Shown here one piece after another: positions 1 to 5,686 of a stretch of 6,158 nt of DNA. The stretch comes from Bacillota bacterium (GTDB taxonomy: Bacteria > Bacillota > Clostridia > Christensenellales > Aristaeellaceae). The stretch's first letter is position 1. Every line of letters starts with the position of its first letter. The DNA lies in NCBI GenBank assembly GCA_009787135.1, contig WRGP01000117.1:1-6158 (forward strand), in the 5' to 3' direction. The position numbers and the translations under genes were made by a program. The notes beneath the pieces were generated by a model. That model did no database searches, was not told the DNA's origin, and was given only the letters and a program-made list of their open reading frames with translations.

Positions 1-239
1 GCTTCTTCCTCTGCTGCGCTCATGTTCCGCCGGTTTCCCTTATACTGTTTTTTGGCAAATTCTGATAACCCTTTCCGACGATATTCCCCTACCGGTTCGG
101 TCACATACTGTTCCCTATAACCTGTTTTTTCGGCTATCTCCCAACGTTTTTTCCCTTCCGCATGCATCATCAGTACTTCCAGCCGTTTCTCCACTGTTTT
201 ATCCTTATTTGCCTTTCGCGCTTTTTCTATCGGATTGTG
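1..239 (-). CDS. IS630-type transposase, N-terminal helix-turn-helix fragment (partial, apparently 5'-truncated)
   Basis: Translating the minus strand from 239 to the window edge gives an open frame of 79 codons. It includes EKRLEVLMMHAEGKKRWEIA, then EKTGYREQYV, then a basic YRRKGL stretch, and ends near NRRNMSAAEEEA. This layout (helix, helix-turn-helix, basic linker, NRRNMS followed by acidic residues) is what I know from the DNA-binding N-terminus of IS630/Tc1-mariner-type transposases of Clostridia. The catalytic DDE part would lie outside the window. The frame starts directly after the TAA that ends the upstream gene (240-242) and has no ATG before the MetMet at about residues 28-29. 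A GTG at 194 has an AAGGA 7 bases upstream and could initiate, but family-like residues (IEKARKANKDK) lie before it. I therefore think the 5' end has been lost or fused. It could instead be a short stand-alone HTH gene. Confident in the HTH family, less so in the gene's integrity. Confidence 0.6.
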
Positions 240-869
240 TTATCCGCCGTCAGCCCTCAGCGCTTCCCGCCCCTCGGCGATTTCCGCCCGCGAAAAGTTG
301 CCTTCCAGCAGCGTCTTCTCATCCAATGCCTCCAGCCGGGCATAAAACGCCTCCGCCTCGGCACGAACCTCCGGTGATCGATCCTCTGCCGAACTGGATA
401 GCGCGGCAAAGAGCACGTCCTCCGCATCGGCATATTCGCCGCAACGCTCCAAAAGCCCAGCCGAACGAAGCAGCGGTTCCACCGAAAGCTGATCCAGCAC
501 CCCCTCCAGCAAGCGTTTGACCTCCCCGCACGCCGGCAACGCATAGTCCGGATCCTCCAGGGAAGACAGCAGCATCAGCGCCTGCTCGCGCACCGGCAAA
601 AGCTCGTCCTCCGTCTTTTTGCGGCGGCTGATCGCCATATCAATGAGCAGCAGCTCCGCCGAAAGGTATCGTTGCGCCTCGCTGAGCAAATCGACGAGCG
701 TGTCCGGATTCTCGGTCCGCAGCATAGCCATGGGCATGCCGCTGGCCTTCTGGCAGATCTCGTCAAGCTCCTGCCGCGCGTCCGCCTCCCGCGCGACGGA
801 ACAGATGCGCCGCACCAGTTCGCCGGCCATTTCAATCATGCGCAATACATAATCCCGCTGAAAATACAT
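240..869 (-). CDS. Helical protein of unknown function resembling DUF6483 (209 aa)
   Basis: A 209-residue soluble protein with no signal peptide or membrane segment. The N-terminus (MYFQRDYVLRMIEMAGELVR) and the C-terminal motif with an aromatic-Ser-Arg-Ala/Glu-Glu-Ile pattern (NFSRAEIAEG, 191-200) recall the DUF6483 family of Bacillota. I give that from memory and only as a resemblance. The rest is predicted all-helical: helices run at about 5-42, 56-104 and 113-129. A tetratricopeptide-like pair lies at 132-182, with the small/large residue pattern LLRSAGLLERCGEYADAEDV. The start is well supported, because AAAGGGG lies 7 bases before the ATG, and a sigma-A-like promoter lies further upstream (928-956). 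The stop codon is followed in frame, with no gap, by the transposase fragment, so the extreme C-terminus may have been altered by an insertion. TPR-like folds usually mediate protein contacts, but no partner can be named here. Confidence 0.75.
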   Translation of the reverse strand: MYFQRDYVLRMIEMAGELVRRICSVAREADARQELDEICQKASGMPMAMLRTENPDTLVDLLSEAQRYLSAELLLIDMAISRRKKTEDELLPVREQALMLLSSLEDPDYALPACGEVKRLLEGVLDQLSVEPLLRSAGLLERCGEYADAEDVLFAALSSSAEDRSPEVRAEAEAFYARLEALDEKTLLEGNFSRAEIAEGREALRADGG

Positions 870-927
870 AAAAAATCCCCTTTATGCACATTATGAAGGG
901 AGTGCGGGCAGGGAGCGCCGCCCCTGC

Positions 928-956
928 ATAATACCCCTAAAACGCAATCCAATCAA
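928..956 (-). promoter_or_regulatory. Predicted sigma-A promoter of the 240-869 gene
   Basis: Reading the minus strand, TTGATT (951-956) is separated by exactly 17 bases from TATTAT (928-933). This gives a predicted transcription start near 921 and an untranslated leader of about 50 bases. A 6-bp inverted repeat (GCAGGG/CCCTGC, 908-913 and 922-927) overlaps the predicted start point and could be an operator or a small leader hairpin. Confidence 0.55.
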
Positions 957-1201
957 GGGCTCCTCACAACACGCGTCAGCTTTCGCCGCATACATTGCGG
1001 AAGCGGTCGTTTATTGGGTTCGCTACGTGGATCCTTTTGTCCTGCATCGTATTGTAAACAGACCGTTTCGTTTGTCTTGACGCTATGTGCCTGATCTTAC
1101 CCCTTTGCTATGGCAAGGCGCTCTGTGTCTTCATAGTGGATTCTATGGGAATGCGGGCACCCCCGAAACGGTATTCAAGATTTCCACAACCGCGGTTTTA
1201 C

Positions 1202-1230
1202 TTGCCAATCCATGGCGTATCTGGTATGCT
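1202..1230 (+). promoter_or_regulatory. Predicted extended -10 promoter of the PstS-like gene
   Basis: TTGCCA (1202-1207) and TATGCT (1225-1230) are spaced 17 bases apart. The -10 is preceded by TGG, making an extended -10 (TGnTATGCT). The predicted start near 1237 leaves a leader of about 90 bases. I saw no clear PhoB-type direct repeats upstream. Confidence 0.5.
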
Positions 1231-1325
1231 TTTTGCCATAGGCGTTCCCCCTGCTCAATGAATCCGCAGTACAATAAATGAAGGTATACAGCCGGGTACT
1301 CAGTGAAAAGAAAGAGGCGGATCCT

Positions 1326-2417
1326 ATGAAAAAGAAGCTTACTTTTACCCTACTCTTGCTTCTTGCGGTTTTATTCCTTTCATCCGCCTTTTCCGAATCC
1401 TGGAGCCAGATCAACCAGCCCATTCAAAAAAGAGAGGGTTGGCGGCAAATCGTTGACAATTCTATCTTTACGCTTGGCGAGTCAATAGATATCGTTTCGA
1501 AAAATGGCAAAATATTTGCCGGAAAATCTTTTACCGAAAAATCTTTTGGAACGTATCCAAGCATTGACGGTTCGACCGTGATGGTGCCTATGGCGATTGA
1601 ATTCGCAAGGCAGCACCTGAGACTCTCTGAGGCCGATCTTTCGGGTTTTGTCGCCTTTTCTACGACGCATAACGCATATCTGAACCTGATTCACCGCACC
1701 CCGAATGGCTCCGCCGCACTTGTGACGGAGGAGGCCGTGATGGACGCGTCGCATCCCGTTGACCTCATGATCGGCACGGAGCCCTCCAGTGAGGAGCTTG
1801 CCCTGGCGCAAGAGCGCGGCGTCGCGTTGATTCAAAAGCCCATATGCTACGACGCGTTCGTGTTCATCACGCATGTTTCCAACCCCGTGGAAAGCTTGCC
1901 CCTTTCGGCGATACGGAGCATCTACAAAGGGGAGATTATAAACTGGGAAGAACTTGGCGGAAATGACGCGGAAATCGAGGCGTACCAGCGCAACCAGAAC
2001 GCTGGCAGCCAGACGGCGATGGAGAACAGGGTCATGCAGGGCGAGCCTATTTTCAGCCACCAGCCCGTAGGCATCTATTTCGTTGGCGAAATGTCCTTGC
2101 TGGTGAGCAAGATCGGAGGGTATGAAAGCACTGAAAATGGTATCGGCTATACCTATAAGTATTACCTTGACGAGCTGTATCGCGATGATTCCATCAAGAT
2201 TCTTTCCATTGATGGTATTTACCCTTCCGATGAAAACATCAGCAGCGGCGCGTATCCGCTCGCTGTACAATACTTTGGCGTGATCCGGGCGGGCGACGAG
2301 GAAAAAGCCGGCGGCCTGTTTCTTGATTGGATCCTGTCCGAGGAAGGCCAGCGTTGCGTTCAGCAGGCCGGGTATATCCCCATTTCAGCGCTTACGCATG
2401 AAAAGGCGGGCGATTGA
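1326..2417 (+). CDS. Orphan PstS-like phosphate-binding protein, secreted
   Basis: A 363-residue periplasmic-binding-protein fold of the PstS/SBP type. I chose ATG 1326 because AGAGGCGG ends 5 bases before it and a classic signal peptide (MKKK, then a Leu-rich core to about residue 22) follows at once. The longer frame from 1278 would put 16 polar residues in front of that signal. PstS hallmarks are YPSIDGSTVMVPMAIEF (77-93, the ligand-binding loop at the start of a helix), VDLMIGTEPSSEE (145-157), PICYDAFVFITHVSNP (172-187), IRSIYKGEIINWEELGG (196-212), the RNQNAGSQTAMENRVM loop (222-237) that normally contacts phosphate, YPLAVQYFGVI (310-320) and the closing helix GLFLDWILSEEGQ (330-342). 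The signal peptide lacks a lipobox cysteine, unlike typical Gram-positive PstS lipoproteins. No pstC, pstA, pstB or phoU lies nearby. It may bind phosphate or a related anion for signalling or scavenging. The family call is firm, the ligand is inferred. Confidence 0.85.
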   Translation: MKKKLTFTLLLLLAVLFLSSAFSESWSQINQPIQKREGWRQIVDNSIFTLGESIDIVSKNGKIFAGKSFTEKSFGTYPSIDGSTVMVPMAIEFARQHLRLSEADLSGFVAFSTTHNAYLNLIHRTPNGSAALVTEEAVMDASHPVDLMIGTEPSSEELALAQERGVALIQKPICYDAFVFITHVSNPVESLPLSAIRSIYKGEIINWEELGGNDAEIEAYQRNQNAGSQTAMENRVMQGEPIFSHQPVGIYFVGEMSLLVSKIGGYESTENGIGYTYKYYLDELYRDDSIKILSIDGIYPSDENISSGAYPLAVQYFGVIRAGDEEKAGGLFLDWILSEEGQRCVQQAGYIPISALTHEKAGD

Positions 2418-2593
2418 TTGTGCGGCGATTTTTATGGCCTTCATCTCATTCATCCAGAGAACCCCTCTCGTGGCCTGTTGCTTGCCCAGATTCAGTATGC
2501 CGCATCGGTTCTCTGTTTCTTCCTTCTCGCGTTGCCTATGTATTGTAGCTCGACAACGCAATGCAATAAGCCGGTGCTAAATTCGTTAAAGGA

Positions 2594-2974
2594 TCATACC
2601 TTCCCCCGCCCTGCCACGACGCTGCAGAACCCCAGAATCGTAGCTTCCGCGATCAGCATGCGCTGCCCAGGGCTTGACAGAAATTCGAGGCCTTCAATCC
2701 GCATGCCTGTTACGGTGCTCATATACTGATAAAAAATCAAAAGCAGCGCCGCAAACCCGCAAAGCCAATACATGCTCGTATAAGCGTTCCGCCGCGCGCC
2801 AAAGCCGGAAAGCGCGGGCAGCAACGCCAGGCCGACGCCCAGCGCGGCGCCCAGCAGTGTATCCCAAATAAAATCAAACTTCGCGATGGCGCCCACCTGA
2901 AGCGAGAAATACGCCAGGCTGCATATGGCCGCCAGCACGACGAGCGGCATGGCAGCGGCACGAAACTTGCGCAT
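2594..2974 (-). CDS. Small four-helix membrane protein of unknown function (126 aa)
   Basis: I do not recognise the family. From Met 2974 the protein has a short basic N-terminus (MRKFR) and four probable transmembrane helices at about 8-26, 36-56, 67-85 and 105-121. The loops are RR-rich after helix 2 (61-62) and charged between helices 3 and 4, including MRIEGLEFLSSPGQR (91-105). The frame is open back to an ATG at 3022. However, a near-consensus promoter has its -10 at 3008-3013, so transcription should begin near 3001 and that upstream ATG would not be in the message. Of the remaining starts, 2986 has no ribosome binding site, while 2974 has GAGGG 5 bases upstream. The gene converges on the PstS-like gene, with 176 bases between the stops and no clear terminator, and diverges from the SH3b gene, whose promoter lies back to back with its own. 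Confidence 0.7.
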   Translation of the reverse strand: MRKFRAAAMPLVVLAAICSLAYFSLQVGAIAKFDFIWDTLLGAALGVGLALLPALSGFGARRNAYTSMYWLCGFAALLLIFYQYMSTVTGMRIEGLEFLSSPGQRMLIAEATILGFCSVVAGRGKV

Positions 2975-2979
2975 CCAAT

Positions 2980-2984
2980 CCCTC
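2980..2984 (-). promoter_or_regulatory. Ribosome binding site that decides the start at 2974
   Basis: GAGGG on the minus strand, 5 bases before ATG 2974. The alternative starts at 2986 and 3022 have no comparable purine-rich site in front of them. Confidence 0.6.
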
Positions 2985-3007
2985 ATTTCGATAAGAAAAA
3001 CAGTTAT

Positions 3008-3036
3008 ATTATACCGCGTCATTTACGGGAGGTCAA
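3008..3036 (-). promoter_or_regulatory. Near-consensus sigma-A promoter of the small membrane protein
   Basis: On the minus strand, TTGACC (3031-3036), a 17-base spacer and a perfect TATAAT (3008-3013). The expected transcription start is near 3001, giving a leader of about 27 bases to ATG 2974. It lies 30 bases from the -35 of the divergent plus-strand promoter. Confidence 0.8.
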
Positions 3037-3066
3037 GAAAAAATGGCAGGCAGTCCATCGCCTCCA

Positions 3067-3095
3067 TTGACTTTGCCATGGAGAAAAAGTAAAAT
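3067..3095 (+). promoter_or_regulatory. Strong sigma-A promoter of the leader/SH3b gene
   Basis: TTGACT (3067-3072), 17 bases, then TAAAAT (3090-3095), with an A-rich stretch downstream. Transcription is expected to begin near 3102, about 260 bases before the start codon at 3363. That is unusually long for a single bacterial gene and indicates a regulatory leader. Confidence 0.75.
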
Positions 3096-3151
3096 AAAAA
3101 AACAAAAAGAACCGGCGTTCATCGGGTGGTTTGTAGTGGCGGCAGCATGCT

Positions 3152-3349
3152 TTCCGAACATATCGGAGACTACTCCCGCGGGATGCGGACCGACTTCTCT
3201 GGGAGGAAGGATCCCGGAACCAACCCAAGCCGGAAAAGGCCGCCGATCCACTCGGAATCTCCCGACGTCGTCCTTGTTACCTTGGACAGCGCAACCCGCC
3301 TGGGGTTGGCGGCGGTAACGCGGAAGCCGTCTTCCGGGAGGATCGGCGG
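3152..3349 (+). ncRNA. Structured 5' leader, candidate riboswitch or cis-regulatory RNA (class unassigned)
   Basis: Direct pairing by eye gives, in order: hairpin TTCCGA/TCGGAG (3152-3157 and 3163-3168); helix CGGGAT/ATCCCG (3179-3184 and 3211-3216) with an inner CTTC/GAAG; and a perfect 10-bp closing helix CCGCCGATCC/GGATCGGCGG (3240-3249 and 3340-3349). Inside the closing helix are three arms. The first is TCGG/CCGA (3252-3255 and 3262-3265). The second is GTTACC/GGTAAC (3276-3281 and 3314-3319), capped by CAACCC/GGGTTG (3292-3297 and 3303-3308). The third is CGGAAG-CCGT-CTTCCG (3321-3336). The closing helix ends 3 bases before the GGAGG ribosome binding site, so ligand-dependent control of translation is possible. 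Some 3' segments (AACCCG, then TAACGCGGAAGC) faintly resemble the c-di-AMP riboswitch, which often precedes wall-related genes. Other conserved segments do not match well, so I leave the class open. It could also be a chance GC-rich fold. Confidence 0.5.
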
Positions 3350-3352
3350 AAT

Positions 3353-3357
3353 GGAGG
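3353..3357 (+). promoter_or_regulatory. Ribosome binding site that decides the start at 3363
   Basis: GGAGG 5 bases before ATG 3363, directly 3' of the closing helix of the leader. The next upstream in-frame ATG, at 3348, overlaps that helix and would precede the signal peptide by five extra residues (MEVL and so on). The frame is open back to 3126, but that part reads as leader RNA. Confidence 0.7.
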
Positions 3358-3362
3358 TTTTA

Positions 3363-4295
3363 ATGCGCAAATGGATAGGGGCATGGCTTGTTTTCCGCAT
3401 GATATGCAATGGTATGGCAATGATGCCCTCAATCGCCCTGGCCTCAGATTTTCAAATAGAGCAGGCGTTCGAGGAAGAAGAAGGGCTTGCCGTATATAGC
3501 GCGGGCGTCAATCGGTACGCAAAGGTAGCGACCCAGAAAGGCACGCTTAACATGCGCGCACAGGCGAAGGATAACGCCAAAATCCTGGCTCGCCTGCCCA
3601 AGGGCACGATCGTATGCATTGTGGAGGATGGTGGTGAGTGGACGGAGATCCTCTATAAAGGGCGTGCCGGCTACGTGAAAGCCAGCTTTCTTACAGAAAT
3701 CGCGGAATTGCCCTACAGCCTCATTACAAAAGAGGAAACCGGCGACACGGTGCTTGCCTTCAAACGGAAGTTGTACAAGCTTGGCTACCTCAAAGCCGAC
3801 GACGTCAATACGCGCTTTGACGCGGCCATGGTGACCGCGCTTACGAAGGCACAACTGATGAACGGCGTGGCGTTGAACCCTGAGGCTATTGTGCCTGAAC
3901 TGCAAGCGCTGATGGATTGGGGCATGATCACCAAATACAAATCAGGCTATCTTGAGACCGCCACGGACAAGGTCTCCGGCCTTACGGTATCTATTTTCTG
4001 CTGGGATACGGGCGGCACCTTGTATGAGGAGGATAAATCCGTCAAGGTCGGCATTTCCTTTGCGGCGCAGGCGGCGGGCGGTCAGCCGCCCTATACCGTC
4101 TCAGTGAGAAAGTCTCTGTCCGCCAGGGGCGGTGAACAATCCGGCGATGTGGTCACGAGCCCGTTTTCACAGATTTGGAGTCAAAACAGCGATCGCTTAT
4201 ATATCTTCGCGACCGCTGTGGATGCCGCCGGCAATTCTGTGACTGCCTGCGCGCCATTTCGGTTTACGATGCCGGCGCGGTATATGGGGGAATGA
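3363..4295 (+). CDS. Secreted SH3b protein with peptidoglycan-binding-like and Ig-like regions
   Basis: A 310-residue exported protein. The signal peptide spans residues 1-27 (MRKW, hydrophobic core, IALA before S28). An acidic linker (EEEE, 37-40) follows. A bacterial SH3 domain lies at about 53-112: KGTLNMRAQAKDNAKILARL, then KGTIVCIVEDGGEWTEILYK, then GRAGYVKASFL. This is the standard start, glycine and closing-strand pattern of SH3b, which usually binds cell-wall peptides. Residues 124-187 (ETGDTVLAFKRKLYKLGYLK, then FDAAMVTALTKAQLMNGVAL) look like a PG_binding_1 module. A C-terminal beta-rich part from about 205 has GGQPPYTVSV (239-248) and YIFATAVDAAGNSVTA (280-295), typical of PKD/Ig-like surface domains. 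No catalytic domain is visible, so it is more likely a wall-attached structural or sensing protein than a hydrolase. It is transcribed alone, with a 260-base leader in front and a terminator 22 bases after the stop. Confidence 0.8.
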   Translation: MRKWIGAWLVFRMICNGMAMMPSIALASDFQIEQAFEEEEGLAVYSAGVNRYAKVATQKGTLNMRAQAKDNAKILARLPKGTIVCIVEDGGEWTEILYKGRAGYVKASFLTEIAELPYSLITKEETGDTVLAFKRKLYKLGYLKADDVNTRFDAAMVTALTKAQLMNGVALNPEAIVPELQALMDWGMITKYKSGYLETATDKVSGLTVSIFCWDTGGTLYEEDKSVKVGISFAAQAAGGQPPYTVSVRKSLSARGGEQSGDVVTSPFSQIWSQNSDRLYIFATAVDAAGNSVTACAPFRFTMPARYMGE

Positions 4296-4317
4296 GGGAG
4301 CAATACTATCTTTCAAC

Positions 4318-4375
4318 GCGTGATAAGCGCCATCATAGCGGTTCGTCGTTTTGGCTTCCAGCTTCACGCTTTTTT
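4318..4375 (+). terminator. Rho-independent terminator after the SH3b gene
   Basis: GCGTG (4318-4322), a 2-base bulge and AAGC (4325-4328) pair with GCTT (4361-4364) and CACGC (4365-4369). An inner GCCA/TGGC (4329-4332 and 4352-4355) extends the stem. A run of six T (4370-4375) follows at once. The T run overlaps the stop codon of the convergent gene. The reverse strand has no T run after the stem, so I see it as acting in one direction only. Confidence 0.75.
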
Positions 4376-5424
4376 CAGGCTCCGCCATTGCCGTATTCAT
4401 TTCCTCCGCTCATCCTGCCGTGCTGCGCGATTTTGTTTTGTCCCGGCTTTGCATACTCAAAGCCGGCGGCATACCCCACACAATCCAGCAAAGGCCTGCC
4501 ATCCTGCAAAAGCTGGTACCTGACAGCACAGGCGGGGCTTTCCTCTATGATACGCGCCATGACGCCTGACGCGGGAGCGTATAGCCGCACCGGCTGTTTG
4601 GCAAGGCAGGTGGCGCAAAGCAGAAGGCGGCCCTGTCTGAGAACCATTCGATTGGGCGTAAAAACATCCACGCGGCCGCCGTGATAGGTCGCGATCCGGT
4701 ACTCCGTATCCCCTATGCGCACCGCACAGATGCACCCGGTAAAGGATATAGGCCCGATGGGGACAGTCGCGGCCGAAGCCATGATGGTGATATTCGGCCA
4801 TTCATTGCATTGCGTCCAAGCGTACGCGCTGGGAAAGGAACGGCCCCAATCCATTTCAATATAGCCAATGCCCTGTTCGAAGGGAAACACTTTCCCGTTC
4901 ATGGCGAAAAAACCCTCCGCGCTATGCCGCATGCTGAGGACGCCATGGTTGCACTGCATAGCAGGCAGGTATTGAAAGGGCCCCATAATGTCGCCGCGAA
5001 GCGCTGTGAGCGGGCCAAACCGAAGCGAACCGTTGAGGGACAGGCTATCCGTGGCGATGGAGACGTCAATGCCGGCGGCGGTAAAGCGGTTTTTGCCAAG
5101 CCGTATGTCGAGCTGGCTTGCCGACGCGGAAAACTCATTTCCTTCATAGCGAATACAATAGGCCTCATCCCCAAAGATAATTTGCAGCATGGCCGCGCGA
5201 TTGCCCTTTTCATCAATATGGATGGAGGGGATGAACACCACCGTATGGCGGCCGCATGTTTGCTTGAAATACCAGCCCTCAAAGGTCTTCCGCGCCTTGG
5301 CGGCGGTGTGAGCGTAGCGCGTATTGGCTTTCTTTCTTTCAAACAAATCAAAGGCCGCCTGAGCGATACACCGGCGGCCCTCATGCGCTACTATGCCGTT
5401 ATGAGTCCCTGTCGCTGACTTCAT
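4375..5424 (-). CDS. Tocopherol-cyclase-like family protein
   Basis: Counting from the ATG at 5424 (349 aa), the signature FEGWYFKQ lies at about 48-55, followed by HTVVFIPSIHIDEKGNRAAM. The lipocalin-like beta pattern continues through GPFQYLPAMQCNHGVLSMRH, GIGYIEMDWGRSFPSAYAWTQ (a hallmark stretch with MDWG..FP..W.W-like spacing) and the closing GYAAGFEY. These match the tocopherol cyclase-like family (PF14249) that Bacillota carry without making tocopherol, where the function is unknown. There is no signal peptide or membrane helix. The start is uncertain. The frame is open to a GTG at 5439, inside the DUF378 gene. ATG 5424 has no good ribosome binding site. A TTG at 5346 has AGGCGG 8 bases upstream but would lie just past a terminator-like hairpin. 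All options keep the domain intact. The family call is firm, the substrate unknown. Confidence 0.75.
   Translation of the reverse strand: MKSATGTHNGIVAHEGRRCIAQAAFDLFERKKANTRYAHTAAKARKTFEGWYFKQTCGRHTVVFIPSIHIDEKGNRAAMLQIIFGDEAYCIRYEGNEFSASASQLDIRLGKNRFTAAGIDVSIATDSLSLNGSLRFGPLTALRGDIMGPFQYLPAMQCNHGVLSMRHSAEGFFAMNGKVFPFEQGIGYIEMDWGRSFPSAYAWTQCNEWPNITIMASAATVPIGPISFTGCICAVRIGDTEYRIATYHGGRVDVFTPNRMVLRQGRLLLCATCLAKQPVRLYAPASGVMARIIEESPACAVRYQLLQDGRPLLDCVGYAAGFEYAKPGQNKIAQHGRMSGGNEYGNGGA
5350..5382 (-). terminator. Rho-independent terminator after the DUF378 gene
   Basis: On the minus strand, GGCCGCC (5373-5379) pairs perfectly with GGCGGCC (5353-5359) around a 13-base loop. The stem can be extended by G-U and A-U pairs, and the T-rich stretch TTTGATTTGTTT follows. 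It lies 17 bases past the DUF378 stop but inside the N-terminal codons of the tocopherol-cyclase-like frame, so it may act as an attenuator between the two genes. Confidence 0.6.
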
Positions 5425-5614
5425 CGCGGTCACGATCACGGAACAGAAGCGAAATGCACCAGAGTCCAGCCAGCCCTACGATGCCGTAGATGATACGGCT
5501 GACGGTAGCGGCCGAGCCCCCAAAGAGATAGGCCACCAAATCGAATTGGAACAACGCGATGAGGCCCCAGTTGATGGCGCCGAGGATTACCAGCAAAAGC
5601 GAAACGCGATCCAT
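5399..5614 (-). CDS. DUF378 family small membrane protein
   Basis: A 71-residue protein with two membrane helices (about 5-25 and 36-58) joined by a short FDLVAYLFGG loop. The family signature is clear: ILGAINWGLIALFQFDLVAY, and then SRIIYGIVGLAGLW. DUF378 (PF04070) proteins are small, widespread in Bacillota and some proteobacteria, and of unknown function, although they are often upregulated by stress in databases I recall only loosely. The tail is highly charged (RDRDRDEVSDRDS), probably cytoplasmic. The start is certain: AAGGAG lies 8 bases before the ATG. The last 26 bases of the gene overlap the ATG-5424 start of the next minus-strand gene. Confidence 0.9.
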   Translation of the reverse strand: MDRVSLLLVILGAINWGLIALFQFDLVAYLFGGSAATVSRIIYGIVGLAGLWCISLLFRDRDRDEVSDRDS

Positions 5615-5686
5615 GTTGACAACTCCTTTTTTTCAAGTTTGCGGCTAGTATGCCCTTCAAAAAAAGGAATATACGCGGACCCCATT

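Larger units (their letters stand above)
881..1325. other. Non-coding divergent intergenic region
   Basis: About 445 bases between two divergently transcribed genes. It holds the two outward promoters listed separately. It also holds an imperfect hairpin at about 979-1004, whose core is CCGCA-TACAT-TGCGG (986-1000) flanked by GCTT/AAGC arms with a bulge. No run of T follows it on either strand, so it is not a clear terminator. A 64-codon open frame at 1087-1281 begins with GTG, has no ribosome binding site and shows no recognisable residues, so I do not call it a gene. I see no tRNA, repeat array or mobile element here. Confidence 0.6.

Noticed and set aside
979..1004. Imperfect hairpin as a bidirectional terminator
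   Set aside because: Neither strand has a T run after the stem, and no gene ends next to it.
1087..1281. Possible 64-aa gene in the non-coding region
   Set aside because: It starts with GTG, has no ribosome binding site, overlaps the predicted promoter of the PstS-like gene and shows no recognisable features.
1482..2270. Long open frame on the minus strand (262 codons) opposite the PstS-like gene
   Set aside because: It is rich in Arg and His without recognisable motifs and has no supporting ribosome binding site, and the opposite strand carries clear PstS motifs. It is a codon-usage shadow.
2529..2559. GCGTTG/CAACGC inverted repeat between convergent stops as a terminator
   Set aside because: Only 6 bp with a 19-base loop and no T tract on either side.
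2418..2729. Plus-strand open frame of 103 codons after the PstS-like gene
   Set aside because: It overlaps the end of the minus-strand membrane gene, has no ribosome binding site and no recognisable motif. I considered a decayed gene remnant but saw no supporting similarity.
3126..3362. N-terminal extension of the SH3b gene back to 3126
   Set aside because: The extension has no hydrophobic or domain character and overlaps the structured leader. The start at 3363 has GGAGG and a signal peptide directly behind it.
4681..5418. Plus-strand open frame of 245 codons opposite the tocopherol-cyclase-like gene
   Set aside because: The minus strand encodes the FEGWYFK and GFEY family motifs, while the plus frame shows no family pattern or start signal.
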